From: CAYYMX01 sp964473045
GTDB taxonomy: Bacteria; Pseudomonadota; Alphaproteobacteria; Methylaequorales; Methylaequoraceae
Assembly: GCA_964473045.1 (NCBI GenBank)
Contig: CAYYMX010000001.1
Span: forward strand, 1 to 45,302
Reading direction: 5' to 3'
Length of the DNA: 45,302 nucleotides
Position numbers and translations under genes: made by a program. Positions within the stretch are counted from its first letter, which is position 1, and every line of letters begins with the position of its first letter. The notes under the pieces are model-generated. The model was not told where the DNA came from, did not search any database, and saw only the letters and a list, made by a program, of their open reading frames with translations. Below are positions 33,124 to 39,889 of the stretch, one piece after another.

Positions 33124-34413
33124 GTGCCCAAAAATTTTTTAAAGATTGCCATTGCTGGCATTGGAACGGTTGGTAGTGGACTTCTAAAACTGTTAAAAAA
33201 AAATAACTTTAGAGTAAAGACTAATATAAAAATAAATATTTCAGCTATAGCGTCTAGAAGGAAAATAAACTTTAAAGGTCCAATATATAAAAGAACAAGG
33301 TTTTTTTCGGATGCAAATAAATTAATGGAATTTGACGATTATGACGTGTTGATAGAATTAATTGGTGGACAAGATGGGGTTGCGAAAAAAATTGTTTTTG
33401 ATGCTTTAAAAAAAAAAAAACATGTGGTAACTGCTAATAAAGCTTTGGTTTCAAAATATTGGGATGAATTAAAAATACTGTCAAAAAAAAACAATTGTTT
33501 TATTAAATATGAGGCTGCTGTCGCTGGAGGAGTTCCAATTTTAACTGTAATTGAAGATTTTCTAATCTCTAATAAGATAAAAAAAGTTTATGGAATATTA
33601 AACGGGACTTCAAATTTTATTTTAACTAAAATGCTAGCTAATAATCAAAAATTTGAGAAAATTTTATCTGAAGCACAAAAACTAGGATATGCTGAATCAG
33701 ATCCAAGCTTTGATATTGATGGAACTGATACAGCCCAAAAACTTTCAATATTATCTTCTCTATCATTTAATATAAATTCCAATATTAAATACATTTATAA
33801 AGAAGGTATTCAATGTATTAATCTTTTGGATTTAAAATATGCTGAATCTTTGGGTTATAAATTAAAACTTTTAGGGATAACTGAAAAAAAAAAAAACAAA
33901 GTAATGAGTTTTGTTTACCCTTGTTTGGTTGAAAAAAAATCAGAAATTTCTAATGTGGATGGAGTTTTTAATGGAGTTGTTGTGGAGTCTGATTATTGTA
34001 AAAAAATTTTTTTTCAAGGAGAAGGTGCTGGTGCATTGCCAACAGCAACTTCAGTTTTAAGTGATATTTTAAGCATTAATAGATTGAAAAGCCTGTGTCC
34101 AATCGAAGAGAATATACAAAAAATAACTTTTTTTAAGATTGAAGAAAGGGTTGGTAGTTATTATTTAAGGTTTACTACTGTTGACAAACCTGGGGTCATT
34201 TCAGGAATTTCAAATGAGTTTAAAAAATATAATATTTCTATGAAATCAATGTTACAAAAAGATCCACACTCTAATGATTTTAAATATGCAACAATTGTTG
34301 TTACAACTCATAATTGTGAAGAAAAAGATATGATGAATGCTCTAAGAAAAATTAATTCACAAAAATTTGTTTTGAAAAAAACTGTGTATATAAGAATTGA
34401 AAAATTTATATGA
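33124..34413 (+). CDS. hom: Homoserine dehydrogenase
   Basis: Hom reduces aspartate semialdehyde to homoserine, the branch point to threonine and methionine. N-terminal NAD(P) motif AIAGIGTVGSGLLKLL, KKHVVTANKALVSKY, GVPILTVIEDF, LNGTSNFILTKM, GYAESDPSFDIDGTDTAQKL, and a C-terminal ACT domain (FTTVDKPGVISGISNEF) for feedback control. GTG start. A 13-A tract (33408-33420) lies within the intact frame. Homoserine would feed metY after acetylation. The 3' end overlaps the convergent phosphofructokinase by eight bases. Confidence 0.95.
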   Translation: MPKNFLKIAIAGIGTVGSGLLKLLKKNNFRVKTNIKINISAIASRRKINFKGPIYKRTRFFSDANKLMEFDDYDVLIELIGGQDGVAKKIVFDALKKKKHVVTANKALVSKYWDELKILSKKNNCFIKYEAAVAGGVPILTVIEDFLISNKIKKVYGILNGTSNFILTKMLANNQKFEKILSEAQKLGYAESDPSFDIDGTDTAQKLSILSSLSFNINSNIKYIYKEGIQCINLLDLKYAESLGYKLKLLGITEKKKNKVMSFVYPCLVEKKSEISNVDGVFNGVVVESDYCKKIFFQGEGAGALPTATSVLSDILSINRLKSLCPIEENIQKITFFKIEERVGSYYLRFTTVDKPGVISGISNEFKKYNISMKSMLQKDPHSNDFKYATIVVTTHNCEEKDMMNALRKINSQKFVLKKTVYIRIEKFI

Positions 34414-35601
34414 TTGAAATTGTGTCTGGTATTTTTTTTCCAATTAGTGGAGTAGCGTATTTGTAAAATAAGTTTGTTACATTGTTTTCCTTTCTATTAA
34501 AAAAACTATCAGGCATTTTTTTTGTTTTACCTGCAATATCTGATAATTTGTTAATTTGAAATTTAATTTTATAATTAACTTCAAAATCTTTTCTTTCTGT
34601 AATTCCAGTTGAAAATGAAATTTTTTTTAAATTGGAGAATTGCACAGACTTTTGCCCAATTTCAAAGGCCTCTTTTTGGTCAATTTCAGAAACCGTTCCA
34701 AGAAAACTTCTTTGAGGGTACCCAAGAGTATCTGCTCTGACTCTTGAAATATTAAGTTTTTTCTTTATTTGATTTGACAAATAATCACCCAGAAATCCCG
34801 AGCCAGATAATTGTATATTTCCATGGGCATCAAACTCATTATTCTTCTTCAATTTCTCAGAAATTAGACTTTTATTTTTATCTTGGATCCCTTCAGAAAT
34901 AGCAATAATGCATCTACCATATTTTTTATAGTTTTCTAGAATTTTCTTTAAAAAATCATCCAATGAGAATGGCGTTTCAGGTATAAAGATTAGATGAGGT
35001 CCATCACTTTTTTTTTTTTTTTTAAAAGAGATGTTGCGGCTGTTAAGAAACCAGCATGTCTTCCCATGACTATGCCTAAATAAACTCCGGGTAAAGATTT
35101 GACATCAAAATTTATCCCTGCAAAAAGTAATGCTACATATTTAGCAGCTGAACCGAATCCTGGTGTGTGATCATTTAAAACTAAATCATTATCAATTGTT
35201 TTTGGAACATGGATGCATTGTAGTTTATAATTATATTTTTTAGAATAATTAGAAATAATATTCAGACTGTCAGAAGAATCATTGCCTCCAATATAATAGA
35301 ACTTACTTATTTTTTTTTTTCTTAGAACTTTAAGAACTTCTAAACAATATTTTGTGTCAGGTTTGTCTCTTGTTGACCCAAGAGCAGCTCCTGGAGTGTT
35401 TTGCAACTTTTTAAGTGTATCATTTGACAATCTATTTAGATTTTTGAATTTAGAATTTATTATTCCGTTAACTCCATTTATAGCTCCAATAATTAAAGAT
35501 TTATTTTTTTTTTCTTCTTGAATGATGCCAACTAGTGATTGGTTGATAACATTTGTAGGCCCACCGCCTTGAGCTATTAATATATTATTATTGCTAGACA
35601 T
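34406..35601 (-). pseudogene. pfp: 6-phosphofructokinase, PPi-type signatures, frameshifted at a poly-A tract
   Basis: Two consecutive frames together make one phosphofructokinase. The first (from ATG 35601) has ILIAQGGGPTNVINQSL, GAALGSTRDKPD, YIGGNDSSDSL, VPKTIDNDL, TPGFGSAAKY and VMGRHAGFLTAA. The frame ends after LLKKKKKVMDLI. The other frame resumes right after the 16-A tract with SDGPHLIFIPETPFSLDDF, then IAISEGIQD, ADTLGYPQRSFLG and a normal C terminus. GGNDS and PKTIDND (Lys in place of the Gly of ATP enzymes) are marks of PPi-dependent enzymes. A tract of 17 or 14 A would restore one frame. Sequencing error, phase variation or transcriptional slippage are all possible. Confidence 0.85.
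35008..35023. repeat. 16-base homopolymer at the phosphofructokinase frameshift
   Basis: A run of 16 T on the plus strand (16 A in the coding strand of the phosphofructokinase) lies exactly where the reading frame breaks. See the phosphofructokinase entry for the frame arithmetic. Confidence 0.9.
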
Positions 35602-35623
35602 GAAATTATGGTAAATTTTAATT

Positions 35624-37396
35624 ATGCAGATTAAAACTAAATCACCAGAAGAACAATTAAAAAAAAAATTAAAGTCCAAGCTTTTCTCTATGAAAGGTGC
35701 CTTTTGGGAAGAAAGAGAGTTAAACTCTTTTCAGAAGAGTCAACTCATAAAAACGTTTAATCTCACGAATATTTTTGCAAATTTATTAACTTCCAGAGGA
35801 GTAAATGTTGAAACTTATAAAAGTTTTTTGTCACCAAAGCTTAAAGATTTATTTCCTGATCCAAGCCAGATGGATCAAATGGATTCGGCAACTAAAAAAA
35901 TTGTAGAATTTATTTCAAAAAAAAAAAAAATAGGAATCTTTGGTGATTATGATGTTGATGGAATTACTTCTACAGCATTGGTAGGAAATTATCTTAAAGA
36001 TGTTGGAGCAGAGTTTGAATTTTATATTCCTGATAGAATTAATGAGGGATATGGTCCAAACGTTGATGCATTAAGAAAACTTAAAAAAAAATCTTGTGAA
36101 TTGCTTCTTACTCTTGATTGCGGAACAACATCCAATTCCATTATTGATCAAATCACAAAAGAAAACATTGAAGTAATCATTGTAGATCATCATCAAGAAG
36201 GAGAGACTCTTCCTAATGCACTGTCAATAATAAACCCAAATAAAAAAAAAGATAAATCAAATCTTGTAAATTTATCAGCCGTCGGTGTTGTTTTTTTTCT
36301 TTTGGTTTCTGTAAATAGAGAGCTAAAAAAAATAAAAGATTTTAAAGATAAAGTTCCTAATATGCTGAAATATTTAGATTTAGTTGCACTAGGGACAATT
36401 TGTGATGTGGTAAAGTTAGACTTTATTAATAGGGCATTTGTTAAGCAAGGTTTAAAAGTTTTTAATCAGTCAAAAAACTTAGGGATTAATTCTCTCATAA
36501 AATTCGCTGGGATAGATGGGGAAATTGATGAATATCATTTAGGCTATCGAATAGGACCAAAAATAAATGCAGGTGGAAGAATTGGCAATTCATCTTTGGG
36601 AGCTAAGCTTTTGCTCACTGATAATAAAAATCTTAGTGATGTAATTGCTTCTAAACTTGAGGAATACAACAATATTAGAAAGACTATTGAAAAAAAGGTT
36701 GAAAATGATGCCATCTATAAAATTGATCAAAAAAATACTGGAATAATTTGTGTTAACTCTTGCGATTGGCACCAAGGAATAATAGGTATTGTTGCTAGTA
36801 AACTTACTGAAAAGTTTTTAAGGCCGTCAATTGTAATTTCTGAATCTGAAGAATTATGTAAGGCATCCTGTCGGTCGATTTCTAAATTTAACATAGGTCA
36901 ATTAATTTTTGATGCTATTGAGGAAGGCTTAATTCATTCTGGGGGAGGGCATTTTATGGCTGGTGGATTTTCAATTCAAAAATCAAAAATTAAAGATTTT
37001 AAAGAATATATTAAAGATAAATTTGATAAAAAAAATTTTGAAACAGTTAAGTTTTATGATTGTGAGATAAAACTTTCTTCAATTCACAAAGAATTTTATT
37101 CAGATATAAAAAAGCTTTCACCATTTGGACCAGGAAATCCAAGGCCTAGATTTTTAATTAAAAACTGTTTTGTTAGATTTCCAAGATTGGTTGGAAATAA
37201 TCATTTTTCATGTTTAATTGAAGATTTCTTTGGTAATAGGTTAAAAGGAATTTTTTTTGGAGCTTATGATACAAGTTTAGGTCCAAAACTTGAAAAAAAT
37301 AATAAGGAAATCGATCTTGTTGCAACAATTAAACTTAATAATTGGAATGGCGAGGAAAATATTGAAATCCAGATAGAGGATGTAATTAATTTTTAA
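35624..37396 (+). CDS. recJ: Single-stranded-DNA-specific exonuclease RecJ
   Basis: RecJ is a 5'-3' exonuclease of the DHH family used in recombination and mismatch repair. Motifs: IFGDYDVDGITSTAL, YIPDRINEGYGPN, LLTLDCGTTS, IIVDHHQEG with the DHH triad (188-190), GPKINAGGRIGN, WHQGIIGIVASKL and the DHHA1 motif SGGGHFMAGGFS. 590 residues. The first ATG is used; another in-frame ATG at 35690 precedes the conserved FWEER region closely. Start codons of recJ and the divergent phosphofructokinase are only 22 bases apart. A 14-A tract (35917-35930) is inside the intact frame. Confidence 0.95.
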   Translation: MQIKTKSPEEQLKKKLKSKLFSMKGAFWEERELNSFQKSQLIKTFNLTNIFANLLTSRGVNVETYKSFLSPKLKDLFPDPSQMDQMDSATKKIVEFISKKKKIGIFGDYDVDGITSTALVGNYLKDVGAEFEFYIPDRINEGYGPNVDALRKLKKKSCELLLTLDCGTTSNSIIDQITKENIEVIIVDHHQEGETLPNALSIINPNKKKDKSNLVNLSAVGVVFFLLVSVNRELKKIKDFKDKVPNMLKYLDLVALGTICDVVKLDFINRAFVKQGLKVFNQSKNLGINSLIKFAGIDGEIDEYHLGYRIGPKINAGGRIGNSSLGAKLLLTDNKNLSDVIASKLEEYNNIRKTIEKKVENDAIYKIDQKNTGIICVNSCDWHQGIIGIVASKLTEKFLRPSIVISESEELCKASCRSISKFNIGQLIFDAIEEGLIHSGGGHFMAGGFSIQKSKIKDFKEYIKDKFDKKNFETVKFYDCEIKLSSIHKEFYSDIKKLSPFGPGNPRPRFLIKNCFVRFPRLVGNNHFSCLIEDFFGNRLKGIFFGAYDTSLGPKLEKNNKEIDLVATIKLNNWNGEENIEIQIEDVINF

Positions 37397-37737
37397 TCCA
37401 GTATTCTCATCTGTGAGTAGTAAATTCTGCAATCCTTACCATCTGTGCTAACCAAACAATCTAGATATTCATTCAGTCTAGCGTTTGAACAACCAGCTTC
37501 TTTATAGAGTGATATTCCATGGAAATTATTTTTAAATTTTTTTTTGAATTGTAAAAGTTTACTTTTCTTTTTGTCTGGAATGTTTGAGAATTTTTTTTTA
37601 ATTTCAAGTATGGCTTGTTCATATGGAAAAATTATTTCGTATCCTCTAATTTGACATAATTTGTTGTCCGATTCTTTCGATGAGGTTTCATTCAAAGAAA
37701 TTAAAAAGAAAAGAAAAATAAATACAAAAAGATTCAT
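37393..37737 (-). CDS. Small secreted protein of unknown function, four cysteines
   Basis: I do not recognise this 114-residue protein. Residues 1-20 are a hydrophobic signal peptide (FVFIFLFFLISL). The mature part is Lys-rich with four cysteines (KLCQIRG, AGCSNARL, LDCLVS, KDCRIYY), which could form two disulfides in the periplasm. It overlaps the recJ stop by four bases on the opposite strand and lies upstream of tRNA-Glu. No catalytic motif is visible. Confidence 0.65.
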   Translation of the reverse strand: MNLFVFIFLFFLISLNETSSKESDNKLCQIRGYEIIFPYEQAILEIKKKFSNIPDKKKSKLLQFKKKFKNNFHGISLYKEAGCSNARLNEYLDCLVSTDGKDCRIYYSQMRILD

Positions 37738-37801
37738 AAATTTATAATTTACTAAAATTTAAAAAAGTTATATATAGAATAAAAATAAATTCAAGTTTTT
37801 T

Positions 37802-37877
37802 GTCCCCTTCGTCTAGTGGTTCAGGACACCGCCCTTTCACGGCGGCAACACGGGTTCGAATCCCGTAGGGGACGCCA
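37802..37877 (+). tRNA. tRNA-Glu (TTC)
   Basis: Acceptor arms GTCCCCT and AGGGGAC pair fully. The anticodon arm is CCGCC-CTTTCAC-GGCGG with anticodon TTC, and the T arm reads CGGGTTCGAATCCCG. CCA is encoded at 37875-37877. Confidence 0.97.
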
Positions 37878-37902
37878 TATCAACGTTTGCACTAATTAAT
37901 GA

Positions 37903-37931
37903 TTGAAAATGATAAATTATGCGTTTATATT
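37903..37931 (+). promoter_or_regulatory. Candidate sigma-70 promoter of the pseudoazurin gene
   Basis: TTGAAA (37903-37908) and TATATT (37926-37931) are 17 bases apart, an ideal spacing. Transcription would start near 37938, leaving a leader of about 30 bases with AGGGG as Shine-Dalgarno. I saw no clear FNR-type palindrome. Confidence 0.5.
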
Positions 37932-37967
37932 ACACATATAAATTGAACAATACATGAGGGGTTAATT

Positions 37968-38393
37968 ATGAAAAAATTATTCATAGTCATATTTGCTTTT
38001 TTCTTTGTAACTAGTGCCTATTCTGCTGATGCACAAATAGAAATGTTAAATAAACGTGATGATGGTGCAAGGATGGTTTATAGCAAAGAAGTTGTAAAGA
38101 TTGATACAGGACAATCTATAGAATGGGTTGCTAAAGATAAAGGCCATAATGTTGAAATGATAGCAGGTCCAGATGGATCTACTTTGCCTAAGAAAAGTAA
38201 ATTAAGTAAAAACTTTTCTATGACTTTCGATAAGCCTGGAATTTACATATATAAATGCACTCCACATGTAGGGCTTGGAATGATTGGTATAGTAGTTGTA
38301 GGTGGGGATTCATCCAATAAAGACGCTATTTCAAAAGTAAAACTTTCTGGGAAAGCTAAGAAAAAAAGAGACAAACTACTATCAGGAGTGTAA
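37968..38393 (+). CDS. Pseudoazurin (blue copper protein)
   Basis: A periplasmic type-1 copper electron carrier. A signal peptide ends near SAYSA (residue 20). The copper ligands are His60 (DKGHNVEM), Cys97, His100 and Met105 in YKCTPHVGLGM, matching mature positions near 40, 77, 80 and 85 of known pseudoazurins. Pseudoazurins pass electrons to nitrite or nitrous oxide reductases or to terminal oxidases; no denitrification gene is in the window, so the partner is unknown. The gene has its own promoter and a strong Shine-Dalgarno. The C-terminal tail is Lys-rich. Confidence 0.94.
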   Translation: MKKLFIVIFAFFFVTSAYSADAQIEMLNKRDDGARMVYSKEVVKIDTGQSIEWVAKDKGHNVEMIAGPDGSTLPKKSKLSKNFSMTFDKPGIYIYKCTPHVGLGMIGIVVVGGDSSNKDAISKVKLSGKAKKKRDKLLSGV

Positions 38394-38406
38394 AGAGTTT
38401 TTATTT

Positions 38407-38793
38407 TTAATGGGATTTTAAATCTTTCTTTATATCTTCGTGGTCACCTACCACGATATGCCTCTTGCTTTTTGTAACGTATTTTTCTAGTAAGGGTATT
38501 AATATAAGTGGTAGGGAGCCACCAAGCACAATTCCAAAAACCATAGGTCTTAGATGTGGGTCTAAAAGACTAGCGATTAGGTCAGCAATGACATGAGAAA
38601 AAGCAGCTCCAAAAATTCCTGCAATATATCCTTTAGAAACAAATTTTAATAACCTATTTATACTTATGCCTGTGTAAAAACCGATTATTGTTATAAATAC
38701 GTGAATAAATCCAAAAATAAAGCCGCGTAAATTTATGGAACTATCAAAGTATTGTTGGAGTAAATGTTCCATAATGTTATTAATAATGAACAT
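38407..38793 (-). CDS. Small membrane protein of unknown function
   Basis: I do not recognise a named family. The 128-residue protein has about three hydrophobic segments: IFGFIHVFITIIGFYTGI, YIAGIFGAAFSHVIADLIAS and VFGIVLGGSLPLILIPLL, then a charged tail with HIVVGDHEDIKK. His and Asp residues in AFSHVIADL lie within a membrane segment and might bind something, which is speculation. Starts at 38793 or, just as plausibly, at ATG 38772 (MEHLLQQ). Either start is within 35 bases of the divergent oxidoreductase ATG, so the two may share a control region. Confidence 0.7.
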   Translation of the reverse strand: MFIINNIMEHLLQQYFDSSINLRGFIFGFIHVFITIIGFYTGISINRLLKFVSKGYIAGIFGAAFSHVIADLIASLLDPHLRPMVFGIVLGGSLPLILIPLLEKYVTKSKRHIVVGDHEDIKKDLKSH

Positions 38794-38804
38794 TTTTAAA
38801 AATA

Positions 38805-39776
38805 ATGAAAGCTATAATTTTAAAAAAGAATGGTGGAACAGAAGTTTTAGAATTAAAGGAAATTCAATTAAACAAGCCAAAAAAAAATGAAGTTTTAATT
38901 GAACATGTTGCGATAGGTTTAAACTATATAGATGTATATCATAGAACAGGTATCTATCCTGTAGACTTGCCTTCTGGTATAGGACTTGAAGCCTCTGGAA
39001 TTATTAGGGAGGTTGGCTCTGATGTTAGAAAATTTTTCGTAGGTGATAAAGTAGCTTATGCTGCAGCGCCTTTGGGATCATATGCTACGCATAGGTTATA
39101 TCCAGCTAAAAATATTGTAAAGATTCCTAATAATATAGATTTAGATATAGCCGCATGTATAATGACAAAAGGTTTGACATCTTTTTATCTTCTACATAAA
39201 ACATATCCAGTTTCATCAGGCGAAAGTATTTTATTTCATGCTGCTGCTGGTGGTATTGGCCAAGTTTTTTGTCAGTGGGCAAAGAGTCTTGGCTGTAAAG
39301 TTTTTGGAACAGTTGGCAGTGATGAAAAAATTAAATTGGCAAAAAAATATGGATGTAGTGAGGTTATAAACTATACCAAGGAAGATTTTTCAAAAAGAAT
39401 TTTGGAAATAACTGATGGAAGAGGGGTTTCCGTAGTTTTCGATGGTGTAGGAAAATCAACTTTTGAAAAATCAATCAAATGTCTACAAACTAGAGGAATG
39501 ATGGTTTCTTTTGGTAATTCTTCTGGAGTAATTGCTCCAATAAATGTATTTAAAACTTTACAACCAAAAGGACTTTTTTTTACTAGACCTTCAATGGCTC
39601 AGTACTTAAGAAATAGTAAAGAACTAAAAGAGGCTTCGGACATTTTGTTTAAAAAAATACAATTACGTAAGATAATAATAGAAATTTTTAAAAAATACTC
39701 TTTAAACGATGCAGCTAAAGCTCATCAAGATTTAGAAGGTAGGATTATTACTGGTCCAGCCATTCTTAAGCCCTAG
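38805..39776 (+). CDS. qor: NADPH:quinone oxidoreductase (zinc-free MDR family)
   Basis: A medium-chain reductase of the quinone-reductase (zeta-crystallin) branch. The N-terminal GroES-like domain has IGLNYIDVYHRTGIYP and GLEASGIIREVG. The Rossmann part shows LFHAAAGGIGQVFCQWAKSL and DGVGKSTFEKS. The zinc-binding cysteines of alcohol dehydrogenases are absent, as expected. It probably reduces quinones with NADPH; substrate is not determined by sequence. 323 residues. It is followed by the iron-regulated receptor promoter. Confidence 0.92.
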   Translation: MKAIILKKNGGTEVLELKEIQLNKPKKNEVLIEHVAIGLNYIDVYHRTGIYPVDLPSGIGLEASGIIREVGSDVRKFFVGDKVAYAAAPLGSYATHRLYPAKNIVKIPNNIDLDIAACIMTKGLTSFYLLHKTYPVSSGESILFHAAAGGIGQVFCQWAKSLGCKVFGTVGSDEKIKLAKKYGCSEVINYTKEDFSKRILEITDGRGVSVVFDGVGKSTFEKSIKCLQTRGMMVSFGNSSGVIAPINVFKTLQPKGLFFTRPSMAQYLRNSKELKEASDILFKKIQLRKIIIEIFKKYSLNDAAKAHQDLEGRIITGPAILKP

Positions 39777-39814
39777 ATTAGAGATTGATTTTTTTGTTTA
39801 AAATATATTTAGAC

Positions 39815-39842
39815 TTGACTTATTAATAATGATTATTATTAA
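39815..39842 (+). promoter_or_regulatory. Candidate sigma-70 promoter of the TonB-dependent receptor
   Basis: TTGACT (39815-39820) and TATTAA (39837-39842) are 16 bases apart. Transcription would start near 39849, between two Fur-box-like palindromes. One palindrome fills the spacer and the other covers the start point, the layout expected of an iron-repressed promoter. Confidence 0.45.
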
Positions 39843-39847
39843 TAAGT
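39818..39847. repeat. 13-base perfect inverted repeat in the receptor promoter
   Basis: Left arm ACTTATTAATAAT (39818-39830), spacer GATT, right arm ATTATTAATAAGT (39835-39847). It encloses the first 7-1-7 palindrome. It may extend operator symmetry for multiple repressor dimers. Confidence 0.6.
39824..39838. promoter_or_regulatory. Fur-box-like site 1
   Basis: TAATAATGATTATTA is a perfect 7-1-7 palindrome and differs from the Fur consensus TGATAATNATTATCA at one symmetric position in each half. It sits in the promoter spacer, where a bound repressor would block RNA polymerase. In some alphaproteobacteria Irr or RirA, not Fur, controls iron genes; the sequence fits Fur best. Confidence 0.55.
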
Positions 39848-39850
39848 TAA

Positions 39851-39865
39851 TGATAATGATTATCA
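39851..39865. promoter_or_regulatory. Fur box 2 (perfect 7-1-7 match)
   Basis: TGATAATGATTATCA matches the 7-1-7 Fur consensus TGATAATNATTATCA at every defined base. Its centre is 27 bases from that of site 1 and 32 bases before the receptor ATG, at the predicted transcription start. Confidence 0.75.
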
Positions 39866-39889
39866 TACTCAAGTACAAGATGAATAAGA

